The position numbers and the translations under genes are program-made. A DNA stretch of 64,000 bases from Hordeum vulgare subsp. vulgare (Eukaryota; Streptophyta; Magnoliopsida; Poales; Poaceae). The notes beneath the pieces were generated by a model. The model had not been told where the DNA came from. It searched no databases and was given only the letters and a program-made list of their open reading frames with translations. Positions 21,891 to 33,172 of the stretch are shown piece by piece. The DNA lies in assembly GCF_904849725.1 (NCBI RefSeq), contig NC_058523.1:112780189-112844188 (forward strand). The letters run 5' to 3'. How positions within the stretch are numbered: the first letter of the stretch is position 1; the number at the start of each line of letters is the position of its first letter.

Positions 21891-23719
21891 CCTTGGAATA
21901 AGTATAAATTACCATATGAATAAATCATGAGGGCAACCTATGGGTCAATTAATAAGGACGACATTACTTGAATCTATGCTATATGCCTTGCTAGGGGCGT
22001 AAAACGATAGCGCTTGTTGGGAGGCAACGCAACGAATAAAATTTATTTTCACTTTCGCTTTCTCTTCTTGAGTGTTTGCACAATGATTCTACTGTTATAA
22101 TTGTATTTTTTGAGTTTTATCTAGTGTTTGTACCAAGTAAAGCCTTTGGGATGATGTGGGGGTATTAGTTGCTTTAATGCTGCTGAAAAACAGAAACTTT
22201 TGCGTCCAATAGAAAAAATCCTAAAAATCACAGAAACGTCAAAAGTGTGCGAGTGTTTTACACAAGATTTATATAAAAATTCCTTACGTTTTCCTAATTT
22301 TTCAGAATTTTTGGAGTTACAGAATTATGAGTAAAATTCGAATCTTTACGGATTGTTCCTTTTTTGATAGATTTTGTTTTGTTTGTGTTATGTGCTTGTT
22401 TTAATGATTCTATGGTTCATATCGGGGGGTATAAGCCATGGTAATGTTAGAATAAATTAGGTATAATGCAAAAACAAAATCAGAATAGGTTATCAACAGT
22501 ACCTAAAGTAAAGTTTGGTTTTCTTATCCTAACGGATCTCACGAAAATTTTGTTGAGTTTTGTTTGATTGAAGTTATCAAGTTTTGAGTAAGATCATGAT
22601 GGATGAAGGAATAAGGAGTGATAAAAGCCTAAGCTTGCGGATGCCCCATGGCACCCCAAGGTAGTAGGTATCCCCTCTTTCTTCTAACAACAATCGTAAT
22701 TTTACTTGGAGCTATATTTTTATTCGTCACATATCATGAGTTTTACTTGGAGCGTCTTGTATAATTTGTGTCTTCACTTTCTTTGCTGGTTAGTTTTTCA
22801 TAATAAACCTTGCTGGACACACACATTTGAGAGATCTAAATTATATTATGATTTGTTACAATCGCTCTTCATGCTTCACTTAAATTTTTTGAGCCCTGGA
22901 ATTTCTCAAGTAATTCACTTATATCTTTTGGAGCACGATGGTGCTGTCATTTTGAACAAATTTTCTCTCAAGCTTCACTTAGATTATTTTGGGAGTAGAC
23001 GAAATTTTGAAGAAATCCTCTCTTACTTAACTTATGTTATTTTGAGAGTTGACATTTTTAAAAGAAACTTGTGCTCTCGTTCTTCACTTATATATGTTAG
23101 AGAGCTTGTTATTTGCACTAGCAATTTTCTTTAAATGAAACTAGTCCCAAAGTGATAAATATATAGGAAATATATAATAAAAGCTTTCATGAAGATCATT
23201 GTTGTTAAGGTTTGTGATTCCCTATGCATACACATAAAGTCTATAATTATGCTTTGGAATTATATCCTACTTGTGTGGCATTATTCGGTGTTAGTTATGT
23301 TTAATGTTCACTTATTATGATTTTTGTTCCTTGGTTGGGCGCTTCTCAATCTATTTGCTAGGCTTCACTCGTACTAAGCGGGAATACTACTTATGCATCG
23401 AAATCCTAAACCCAAAGTTGTGCCCAATGTGTCCACCATACCTACCTATATATGGTATTTCAACGCCGTTCCAAGTAAATTTGCAAGTGCCAACTCTAAT
23501 GTTCAAAATAAATTTATGTTTTGTGAGCCCGTACCGCTCATGAAGAGGTGAGTTGTGGCTGGTATCTTCCATGTTAAATAGGTTATTCTCAAGATGAGTG
23601 TTTATTCACTTATCATGACACGAGAGTATGGTGGTAATAGGGATGCCCAGTCCCAAAAAGAAAAATATATTTTATGTTGTCAAATAATAAATTTGTTGAG
23701 AAGTATTGGTATGGACGGT
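21891..23719 (+). other. Copy B noncoding 3' region, cut by element C
   Basis: Collinear with 15790-17600 of copy A: the GTTGGGAGGCAAC block near 22015, the spaced CTTCACTTATAT repeats (22870-23105), the TACTAAGCGGGAATACT module (about 23372), and finally GGTATGGACGGT, where element C interrupts. An internal stretch between about 23185 and 23200 is shorter than in copy A. The polypurine tract and following LTR of B are not in the window. Confidence 0.75.
22870..23105 (+). repeat. Degenerate tandem CTTCACTTATAT repeats, copy B
   Basis: Same array as 16735-16975, with units at spacings similar to copy A despite base divergence. Confidence 0.7.
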
Positions 23720-23786
23720 TGATAACCCACAAGTATAGGGGATCAACTATAGCCTTTCTTGATAAGCCAGAATGTCGAACCCACCG
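23720..23786 (-). repeat. End of the 3' LTR of element C (left piece)
   Basis: On the minus strand this piece ends GTGGGTTATCA, a standard LTR terminus, next to copy B sequence. It joins to 44505-45961 across element D: the two pieces meet at the AGGAG duplication and restore the LTR motif TAGCTCCTCGGTGGGTTCGAC. This is the last 67 bp of the LTR of C. A possible target duplication ACGGT (23715-23719) cannot be tested because the other end of C is outside the window. Confidence 0.85.
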
Positions 23787-23791
23787 AGGAG
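23787..23791. repeat. Element D target-site duplication, left copy
   Basis: AGGAG, repeated at 44505-44509. Confidence 0.9.
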
Positions 23792-25082
23792 TGATACGTC
23801 TCCGTCGTATCTACTTTTCCGAACTCTTTTGCCCTTGTTTTGGACTCTAACTTGCATGATTTGAATGGAACTAACCCGGACTAACGTTGCTTTCAGTAGA
23901 ATTGCCTGTGTGTTGTTTTTGTGCAGAAATAGAAGTTCTGGGAACGTCCTGAAAATTTATGGAGATTTTTCTCTAATAAAAGAAAAATACCTACGCAAAG
24001 ATCCACCGGAGGAGGTGGACCAGTGGGCCACAAGCCTAGAGGCCACGACCACCCCCCTTGCCGCGCCGTGAGGGCTTATGGGGCCCACGTGGCTCCACCG
24101 CCCCCAAACTCAGCTCTATATCTTCCATTTTGCCCGGAAAAATCAGAGAGAAGGTTTCATCGCGTTTTGCGACACGGAGGCGCCGCCGCATCCTGTTCTT
24201 CATCTGGAGGGAAGATCTGGAGTCCGTTTCGGGCTCCGGAGAGGGGAAATTGTCGCCATCGTTATCATCAACCTTTCTCCATCGACAATTCCATGATGCT
24301 CTTCACCGTTCGTGAGTAATCTCATCGTCGACCATAGTTTGAGGAGTTCATGTATTCACCACGTGTTAATGCGTTGGTCCGGTTCTTTATTAAAAGGAGA
24401 ACCTTAATATCCCGTAGTTTCCATTAGGACCCCGCTGCCATGGGAGGGATGGACAATAGATGTCATGCAAGTTCTTCGCCCTAAGCACGTATGACTACAT
24501 ACGAAATACATGCCTACATTAGATTGGCGAACGGGAGCTAGTTACATATCTCTCTATGTTATAGTTGTTACACGATGAATCACATCCGTCATACTCATCC
24601 ATCACCGATCGACTACCTATGAGTCTTTTACTACTGGTCCTTGCTATGTTACTTTGCCTAGGCTTGTCCCTTGCTACAAAAGGGATTGGGCCACTTTGCT
24701 ACTACAGTTGCTACTGATGTTACTCTGCTGCTGCTACTGCCGTTCCTTGCTACTTCGCTGTTACTTCTTGCAAGATTCTGTTCCGACACTGTTGTTGGGG
24801 AAGAATAGTTACTCGTCTACGTGCTACCTACTGGAGCCATTGATACAACAGTTAGGAATAGTCTGCCGTCAACAGATCATTTCTGGCACCGTTGCTATCA
24901 TACTACTTTGCTACTGATACTTTGCTTGCAGACACTAATCTTTCAGGAGTGGTTGAATCTGACGAACTCAGCTGCTAATACTTGAGAATATTCTTTCGCT
25001 TCTTCTTTGGCGAACCAACAAATTTGGGTTAAATACTCTACCCTCGAAAACTGCTGCGATCCCATACGCTTGTGGGTCATCA
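23792..25082 (+). repeat. 5' LTR of element D
   Basis: 1291 bp, TGATACGTCTCC...GGGTCATCA. Compared with the 3' LTR it lacks roughly 280 bp between about 24325 and 24327 (present at about 43514-43800). It carries about 52 bp (around 24412-24463) that the 3' LTR has lost. A weak TATA-like CTCTATATC is near 24114-24122. Confidence 0.9.
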
Positions 25083-25092
25083 AGGCTTTTTC

Positions 25093-25110
25093 TGGCGCCG
25101 TTGCCGGGGG
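25093..25110 (+). other. Primer-binding site of element D
   Basis: TGGCGCCGTTGCCGGGGG matches the tRNA-Asp-type primer site of Athila-like elements except for the last base. It is 10 bases after the LTR end. Confidence 0.85.
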
Positions 25111-25161
25111 AGGCACAACTATATTCTTTGAGTCACTTGGGATTGACGTGTGCTGATCACA

Positions 25162-27945
25162 ATGAGGAATCCGAAAGATCCAAGAACTAAAATCCCGCCT
25201 TCCACTACGAGGAGAGGTAAGGAACTGCCATCTAGCTCTACACTTGATTCACCTTCAGTTTTGAGTAAGTTTGCGACTTCGCCTCCTGCTAGAAATCTTG
25301 ATATGTCGCCAGTGCTTGATGATGCTACTTCTGCTGTCCATGATGCTTATGATGCTGCTATGCTTGATACTATGCCTGATGATGCTATGCTTGATACTAT
25401 GCCTGATGATGCTATGCTTGATACTATGCCTGATGATGCTATGGCTGATACTGCTTTGCCACTAGGTGCCCTTGATGCACAAATTGCTAGAGCTGCTGCT
25501 AGATGTGATAATACTTCTGAAACTGATGATACTATTGAAGTAGAATCTGCTACTATGCCTGAATTGCCTGTTTTGCCTGATACGCGCTATGTTATGGAGG
25601 GAGAGATAGCTAAGGACTTTCTTGCGTGTAAGGATAGCTATGATGTTGAGAAACTTCTGCACAAGTGGAAAGAAAAATCTCTGAACGCTAGGGTGAAATA
25701 CGACCTGAAGTTTTCCACCTCGCCTATCTTTGTGACCGATAAGGATTATGAATTCTCTGTCGACCCTGAGTTAATCACTCTGGTTGAATCTGATCCTTTT
25801 CACGGTTATGAGTCTGAAACGGCTGTAGCCCATCTTACCAAACTGCACGATATAGCCACCCTACTCACTAGTGAGGAAAAGATCCGCCACTACTATATCC
25901 TCAAGCTGTTTCCTTTCTCGCTAAAGAATGATGCTAAGACTTGGTTCACTTCTCTTGCTCCTGGTTGTGTGCATAGTCCCCAGGATATGGTCTACTACTT
26001 CTCTGAAAAATATTTCCCTGCCCATAAGAAGCAAGCTGCCTTGCATGAAATATACAACTTTGCTCAAGCTGAAGAAGAGAGTCTCCCACAAGCTTGGGGG
26101 AGGCTCATCCAGCTACTGAATGCTTTGCCTGATCACCCTCTTGAGAAGAACGAAATACTTGATATCTTCTATAATGGACTCACCAATGCTTCCAAAGACC
26201 ACCTAGACAGTTGTGCCGGTAGTGTTTTTAGGTAACGAACCATAGAACAAGCTGAGATTCTACTGAATACCATCTTGTGCAATGAGAATGCTTGGACTAT
26301 TCCCGAACCACCTCCTAAGCCAACTCCGAAGAAAAGAGGTATTCTATTCCTCAATCCTGAAGATATGCAAGAAGCTAAGAAATCTATGCGAGAGAACGTC
26401 ATTAAATCTGAAGATGTCAAAAATCTACCACCTATCGAAGAGATCCATGGTCTCGATAACCCGATACAGGTAGTAGAAGTAAATTCTGTGCGTAGGTTTG
26501 ATGAGAGTGATATTCCTTTTGATAAACCTGCTAGCCTATGCATGGATGAATTTGATAACTTTGTTGCCAAACAACAGAGTTTGAATGATTATGTTAGAAG
26601 ACAATTGCAAAAGAATGCTCGTATGCTTAGTCATTTAAGTGCTTGTGTGGACAGAAATGTCAATGATCTTAAGCTTCTAAGTAAACATGCCTCTATGGTT
26701 ACTGCTCAGGTAGAACAAGTACTTAAAGCTCAGAATGACTTGATCAATGAGTTGAATGACAATTCTGTCAGAGTCGTTACTAGAGGTGGTAGAATGACCC
26801 AGGAACCTTTGTATCATGAGGGTCATCCGAAGAGAATTGAACAAGATTCTCAAGGAGTTAGCACTGATGCACCTAGTCATCCTAGAAATAAGAAGAAAGA
26901 TGATAGGAACCTGCACGCTAGCAACCCTATTGCTGCTACACTTGAGAGTCCAAACGATGCCTCTGTCTCTGATGTTGAAACACAATCTGGTGACGAACAT
27001 GAGCCTAATGATAATATCAATAGTGATGTTCATGTTGATGCTCAACCTAGCAATGATCAGGATGTGGAGATTGAACCTGTTGATCTTGATAACCCACAAC
27101 CTAAGAATAAGAGATACGATAAGAATGACTTCACTGCTAGGAAGCATGGTAAAGAAAGGGAACCATTTCTTCAGAAACCCATGCCCTTTCCTCCCAAACC
27201 ATTCAAGAAAAAGGATGATGAGGATTTTGAGCGCTTCGTTGAAATGATCAGACCTGTCTTTCTGCAAATGCGTTTGACGGATATGCTCAAGATGTCTCCG
27301 TATGCTAAGTACATGAAAGATATTGTGACAAATAAGAGGAGGATACCTGATCTTGAGATTTCCACCATGCTTGCTAATTATACCTTCAAGGGTGGAACTC
27401 CCCAGAAACTAGGTGATCCCGGTGTGCCCACTATACCTTGCTCCATTAAAGGTAACTACGTTAGAACTGCTTTATGTGATCTTGGAGCCGATGTTAGTGT
27501 TATGCCTCTTTCTCTTTATCGTAGACTTGAACTGGATAAGTTGACACCCACTGAAATCTCTCTGCAAATGGCCGACAAATCAACTGCTTTCCCTATCAGC
27601 ATTTGCGAGGATGTGCGTGTTGTGGTTGCTAACACCACTATCTTAACAGACTTTGTTATCTTGGATATTCCCGAGGACGGTGACATGGTTGTCATCCTCG
27701 GAAGACCCTTTTCAAACACTACATGGGCTGTTATAGATTGCAAAAAAGGCTATGTCACTTTCCATGTGAACGGTAATGAGCATATGGTGCACTTTCCGAT
27801 GAAACAATATCGAGTACATTGCATCAATGCTATTGAAAAAACTTCATTGATTCTTATCAGGAGCTTTGAATGCCCTATTCCTCGTGTCAAGATGAGGTAT
27901 GATTTGCTTGTTGGGGAGATACACATCCCCATTCAGGTGACCTAG
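25162..27945 (+). pseudogene. Element D gag-protease polyprotein, one in-frame stop
   Basis: A single 928-codon frame from ATG 25162 is interrupted only by TAA at 26233-26235. Residues about 66-94 are three copies of DTMPDDAML. The capsid domain follows with ILKLFPFSLKNDAKTWF, EKYFPAHKK, EESLPQAWGRLIQLLNALP and EILDIFYNGL. A long acidic linker leads to the protease: TALCDLGADVSVMPLSLYRR with catalytic D near 27478, and VVILGRPFSNTTWAVIDC. No zinc knuckle is evident. It ends at TAG 27943. I chose ATG 25162 because it follows the primer site closely and is the first in-frame ATG. Confidence 0.9.
25357..25437 (+). repeat. 27-bp tandem repeat in element D gag
   Basis: Three exact head-to-tail units with the core GCTATGCTTGATACTATG (units at 25357, 25384 and 25411), then a degenerate fourth. 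Each unit encodes nine residues and keeps the frame, so the repeat expanded under coding constraint or neutrally in frame. Confidence 0.95.
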
Positions 27946-28154
27946 TGACTATTCAAAAATTCTCCGTCTTCTTTTGCGATTTGAGAAAGTTTTGTCGAGG
28001 GGATTTGATCAACCCCATTGACGGATTTCTTTCCATAACCATGAGATGGATGAATCGAGGAGTCACAAACCTCTGTTCCAAGCTTTCACCTTCGGTTGCT
28101 TAGAAGAAAAATGATAGATTTAGTTTCGTTTTCCCTGTTTTCTATTTTAGCATC

Positions 28155-28500
28155 CGGTAGAATAGTACCCCGAAAATAGAAGTTCTCCGAACGTCGTGAA
28201 AATCAAGTATGATTTATTCTGGGTTTTTTGAAAAATACTAGGACAAAGAGTCTGTCTAGGGGCCACACGAGTGGGCCACAAGCCCTACGGGCGCGGGCAC
28301 CGCCCTAGCCGCGCCACCTAGACTTGTGGGGCCCACAGGCACCCCCTCCATTCATTCTTGCTCTCATCCGCTTCTCCTACCTCCAAAAAATCGTTTCGTA
28401 GCTCAAACCCGTGTTCTTGCTCATCTTGCTAGGATTTTCGATCTCTTTGATCAAATCACCGTTCTCCGAACTGTTTTGGGGAAATTACTCCTTGGTAAGT
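28155..28500 (+). promoter_or_regulatory. Internal LTR-like leader block upstream of the second ORF of D
   Basis: This noncoding block follows the order of motifs in the LTR of D around 23928-24100: ATAGAAGTTCT, GAACGTC.TGAAAAT, AAAAATAC, GGGCCACAAGCC, GCCGCGCC, then TGGGGCCCAC. It ends in a CT-rich leader and a donor-like TTG|GTAAGT at 28492-28500. I infer that it derives from, or mimics, the U3/R region and could start a separate transcript. No clear TATA box is visible, so promoter activity is a hypothesis. Confidence 0.5.
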
Positions 28501-28716
28501 CACTCCTCCATTGGTCCAATTAGTTTTTTCTCTAGTGCCTTATACTCCGCGTATTTTTGCTGCCTTGGTGACAATGTTCTTGAGCTTTGCATGCTGATTC
28601 TAGTTGGTCCCAAGTAGTTTTTATGCGTAATAGGGCCTCTAGGCACATGTGGGAGTAGTTTCTACGAGTTTAGTTGAACCTTGTTCACCTTTCCTTTGGG
28701 TCACTGAAAATTTCAG
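28495..28716 (+). other. Putative 222-bp intron in element D
   Basis: It begins GTAAGT and ends TTTCAG, matching plant splice consensus. The next ATG (28726) is 10 bases after the acceptor and opens the second ORF. The interval is T-rich, as plant introns are. No transcript evidence is available. Confidence 0.45.
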
Positions 28717-28725
28717 AAAAGGAAG

Positions 28726-29738
28726 ATGTTCAGGAGAAACTTTCATGGTGGTTTCTCAAGCAAGAGAGGTCCCCGTCTTGCAATTCGGGAGCCTGATCCT
28801 TACCAACCTAGGGACGCGCAGGTACAACCATGTGAATGACCTTATGATGAATTTATGATTGAGTCAGGTTTCAAAGATGAGTTTGATGCACTTGTTCGCA
28901 ACGTCGGACTCGAAGAATTCATCTCTGATAAATGTGAACAGTATGTTGCTCTCACTGCCTCTTCTGTTTGTAGAGTCAAATATTTAGCTGGTCGTGAAAC
29001 ATTGTTACTGTTTGATCTTTATGATAAATCGTATACCATGGATTTAGAGGATTTCAATAGAATTTGCAAAATACCTATTTGGGGTAGCCTCAATGATCCT
29101 CCTAAATCTTCGGTTAGAGATTTTTGCTCTGGTATTACTGTTGGAGAAACTAGAGACATTATGCAAGCTACCATGGGGAGTATTCATTTTTTTTGCCTTG
29201 CATTACTTTGCCCTCTTCATAGGCAGATGCATTAATGGCAAGATTGAGCATTGTCACCTGTGCGCACCCGACCTGAGTATCCTTAAGAGCGCAGTGACGG
29301 GTGACAAAAGCTTCAACATGGGAGCTATAATAGCAAGGAGGCTGAATAAGAATGCTACTGAAGGGGATTTCTTTGGTAGGGTCTATGCCACTCGCATAGC
29401 AAATTTTCTTGGAGTACCCATCCGCGAAGGAGATCCCCCGCTCCATACAGCTTTGCTTGACCGCGTCACTTTGACATGCTACCAGTTCCTTGAGAGGGAT
29501 GATGAGTCCCTCCTATACCGATTGATATTTAACCGGCAGCGTGTTTTCCATATTACCCTTCCTGCTCCTGCTTTCTTTGAATTTGAGGTAAAACAGAGAT
29601 ATTACATAACCAGAGGAGTATGAGAGGGAGGCAAAGGCTGCTCGTCTCCGTGAGGCAGCTATTCACGCAGTGGCTGCAGCGCTCCCGTATAACCCCCATT
29701 ATGATTTTGGATTTCGCGAGGACCATCCATGGGAGTAG
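28726..29738 (+). pseudogene. Athila-type second ORF of element D
   Basis: The frame starts MFRRNFHGGFSSKRGPR, hits a stop at 28837-28839, and continues with EQYVALTASSVCRVKYLAG, LFDLYDKSYTMDLEDFNRIC and SFNMGAIIARRLNKN before ending HPWE and TAG at 29736. A frameshift sits in a T8 run near 29188-29195 and another near 29605-29620. The pattern (LDxFNxIC..., then IARRL) recalls the ATHILA ORF-1 family of plant Gypsy elements, which has no assigned biochemical role. It lies outside the gag-protease ORF and has its own leader and intron-like segment. Confidence 0.7.
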
Positions 29739-30419
29739 ACCAACTTAGGCCAAAAGCCTAAGCTTGGGGGAGTACGTGTTCTCACCAACTTTACATTCTT
29801 GCTTATGCTTTCATTTTGTTAGCCGTTGTTCACACTTTTCCACTGTATCATCCATGCCTGTTTATTTTCTTTTTCTCGTTTTCTTTTCGTGTGTCTGTCT
29901 AGTTTGAGAAAAAACGAAAAGATTTTTTTTCTTCTTTTGCTTGTTGGGAGATTTCCTGTGTAGATAGTTTTCTTTTTCTTTGGGTCAAGGTAGAAGATAT
30001 TGGTTACAACGTTTAGTGGCTCTTGCACGCATACCTGTTTAGCTTTCAAAGAGCCATATTAATTTGTCTTCTCCTTTGTGTTTGCCTGCAGATTCCAGCG
30101 TAGTCCAATGCACGAGCACTCTTATTATTTTTCACATCGTTCGGCCGTGCAAGTGAAAGGCAATAATGACGATATATGATGAAGTGACTAAGCCTGGAAA
30201 AGCTGGTATGAACTCGATCTATTTTGTTTTTGTAAATATGACTAGCTCATCATGCCTGATACAACTTTGTTGTGAGAGAAACATGTTCGCAATGACAACT
30301 TAGAGATCATAGTTGCTTATGCCTTGCTTACTTAGCTAGGAGCTTATAATGGTCTGTCTTGGTTGCAAACATGAATGTTGAGATGACTATGATGTACTCC
30401 TAGTATGATAGGATGGTAT
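29739..30419 (+). other. Element D internal noncoding region before E
   Basis: No protein is recognisable. It contains AAGCCTAAGCTTGGGGGAGTA at 29755-29775, close in sequence to the terminal polypurine tract AAGCTTGGGGGAGT at 42960-42973. This secondary purine tract could be an alternative plus-strand priming site. The rest is T-rich sequence that ends at the E target duplication. Confidence 0.6.
30415..30419. repeat. Element E target-site duplication, left copy
   Basis: GGTAT, repeated at 41772-41776. Confidence 0.9.
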
Positions 30420-32952
30420 TGTCACACCCAAGATGCGACCCTATCCTTAATTTGGCATGAAGGCCTCGTCAGGGATAGAAGCGTATCTCGTCGTGTCGCA
30501 AGAATGGATATCCTTACAAATACATGTACTGAAAAGAAGAGATATATATATATATATAGAATTGGCTTACACTCGCCACAAGCTACATCAGAGTCACATC
30601 AGTACATTACATAATCATCAAGAGTAAGAGCAGGGTCCGACTACGGACAAAAACAAACGACAAAAGAAGAACGGCATCGATCCTTGCTATCCCAGACTGC
30701 TGGCCTGGAACCCATCCTAGATCGATGAAGAAGAAGAAGAAGAAGCAACTCCAAATGAACAATCAACGCGCTCGCGTCAAGTAACCTTTACCTGTACCTG
30801 CAACTGGTGTTGTAGTTATCTGTGAGCCACAGGGGACTCAACAATCTCATTTCCGAAGGTATCAAGACTAGCAAAGCTTAATGGGTGAGGTATGGTTAAG
30901 TGGTGAGGTTCCGCAGCGACTAAGCATATATTTGGTGTCTAAACTTACGAGTACAAGAAATAATAGGGGGAAGGTCTACGCATAACGGACGTGAACTACT
31001 GATGATCAAATGAATGATCCTGAACACCTACCTACGTCAGACATAACCCCACCGTGTCCTCGATCAGAGAAGGAACTCACGAAAGAGACAGTCATGGTTA
31101 CGCACACAGTTGGCATGTTTTAATTAAGTTACTTCAAGTTATCTAGAACCAGTGTTAAACAAAGTTTCCACGTTGCCACATAACCACGGGCACGGCTTTC
31201 CGAAAAGATTTAACCCTGCAGGGGTGCTCCAACTAGTCCATCACAAATTACCACAAGCCGCATAGAAATCCTCAATCACGAAGCTCGCGATCTCGTCGGA
31301 TTCCCTAGTGGAAAACCTCAACTCTGAGATTACCCAAAGCATCACCGGAATCCCGATGCACAAGATATCTCGTCAAAGGTAAAACTAATCCAGCAAGGCT
31401 GCCCGGCGTGTCGACGATCCCGATAGGAGCCGCGTATCTCATTCTCAGGACACGACGGATAAGCTACGCGTACGAGTGCCAAACCTCGAGTTTCCTCGCG
31501 GTGGCCCCGCACAGTGCTCTGTTTTGGACCAGCACCATCAGCAATGGCCCTCCCTGTATTATGTGAAATTACTCCTCGGGTTCATGACGCCCTATGCTTT
31601 CAGTATTAACAAAGTTATTATGTTGGGAAAATGTAGTACCAATGTTGGGCCTTGCCAGACCAGCTTTAATCTAAAACGAATTATCAAGGGGGTCCTCATA
31701 ACAACCCCGATCGTGTTAGGAGCGCTCTTTTATGGAACATAACACCGGTAGCCGAAACTAAGGGGGCAAAGGTGGAACAAAACACCAGGCTAGAAAGGCC
31801 GAGCCTTCCACCTTTTACCAAGTATATAGGTGCATTAAATTGAATAGCATTTAAATATGGTGATATGACAAGGCACCCATGTTATCACATGGAACCAACT
31901 GCACCTGCAACTAGCAACACTAACAACATGGATAAGCAAGCAGTAACATAGCCAATCAGTGGTTTGCTAGGTCGAACAGGTTGAAGGTAATCATGGCATT
32001 GTTGAGAGGCTGATATTCAACAGGTGGTAGGCAACGAGGCATAATCGAAAGCATCGAAATAACTAGCATGGCAATGATAGTAATGGTATCTGGGGAAATG
32101 GTCATCTTGCCTGAGATCCCGCTTGGAGGAAGAATGCCTCTGTGAAGCAGACGGACCGACGTAGTCCAACGGGTCCTCACATCCGACACACTTGCGGAGC
32201 TCTATCGAGACGGGGGAAACCGGTAACAAGCATCAACACACGATATTCACCACAACATGCACAACGCAAAATGCAACCTACATATGATGCATGAGCAGCT
32301 GAATACATGCAAGTCACGACATGACAATTCACGACAAACAAACACTACACATTAAGTGAAGTTCAATATGCAACGAGTTGCATATTGACGAAACTCCACG
32401 TTTATTTATTTAGTTATATCCCGATTAGATACACGACAATATTACATGTTGTTAGCATGGCAAGGGGTGAAGCACAAATTAAACTACCTATCTAGGCATT
32501 TTAAATGAGGTCGGAAATGACATATAGCACCTCCGAGACGACCTCACATGTTAATTCTTAATTCTGTCCAGATTTGTCCTAATCATATTTTAGGTTTGTT
32601 AAGCGGAAAAACAAAGTGGTTCACGTGATTCTACTCGTCGTTCTGCACAATTTACATATATGGCACATCTCCAACGGAGCTACGGACAAATAGTTACGAT
32701 CTAAACCGTTTTCAACACGTCGACACGCAAACCGATGCAAACAACACACTAAACAGTTATAATTATGCATGAGAGTTGGTTTTTTTGTGAAACTACAGGA
32801 AATTCTAAGCATCTTACATGTTGAAAACATTTTAATCCGGTGCACGGTCTAAAAGCTATGGGTGTTTGAAAATTGATGTTTTTTCTGAAATTCACAAAAT
32901 CTTAGTGTTAAAAAAAATATATGACAGGGAAAACTAATATGGACGAGAAACT

Positions 32953-33008
32953 GGGATTCGATCCGAGGAGCCCTGGGTCTCACTGCAATGAACATGCCAG
33001 TGTGCTAG
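32953..33008 (-). other. tRNA-like A-box/B-box pair 1 in LTR of E
   Basis: On the minus strand TAGCACACTGG (33008-32998) resembles an A box and GGATCGAATCCC (32964-32953) resembles a B box. The distance between them is about 44 bases, as in a tRNA gene. No full cloverleaf is evident, so I do not call a tRNA. Confidence 0.4.
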
Positions 33009-33114
33009 CGAGGTGTTTGTGTCCAAACTAAAAGCGTTGCGCTAGATGAAACTAAACGGAGAGCGAACATCAACCTACACATAACAAAATAGAAAACATA
33101 AAACAGGGGCAAGT

Positions 33115-33172
33115 GGGATTCGAACTCTGCACCTCTTGAGGACTGCACACGGGAACTACCAGCCCGACTAGC
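33115..33172 (-). other. tRNA-like A-box/B-box pair 2 in LTR of E
   Basis: On the minus strand TAGTCGGGCTGGTAG resembles a D-arm and GTTCGAATCCC a T-arm/B box, again about 45 bases apart. The matching copy in the other LTR is at 40188-40245. Acceptor-stem pairing was not found. Confidence 0.45.

Larger units (their letters stand above)
4831..23719 (+). mobile_element. Athila-like Gypsy unit A/B: LTR, internal, LTR, internal
   Basis: Two LTR copies (4831-6287 plus 13412-13508, and 18243-19784) are each followed by a tRNA-Asp-type primer site and a gag-protease internal region (13509-18242 and 19785-23719). Copy B is cut by element C at 23719. Neither internal region shows reverse transcriptase or integrase, so the family looks non-autonomous. 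LTR and internal features resemble the Triticeae Sabrina/WHAM group, but I cannot fix the family without a repeat library. Divergence between copies A and B, and the many stops, point to an old insertion. Confidence 0.75.

Noticed and set aside
24660..24800. TACTGCTGCTACTGC-type tandem repeat near the end of the D LTR
   Set aside because: A degenerate trinucleotide-rich stretch found in both LTRs; part of the LTR, no separate meaning seen.
30541..30559. AT dinucleotide run as a separate regulatory element
   Set aside because: A simple microsatellite in the LTR of E, shorter in the other LTR copy (38247-38256); no further evidence.
32953..33172. True tRNA genes
   Set aside because: A-box and B-box-like motifs are present, but I could not pair an acceptor stem or place an anticodon arm with confidence, so I report them only as tRNA-like.
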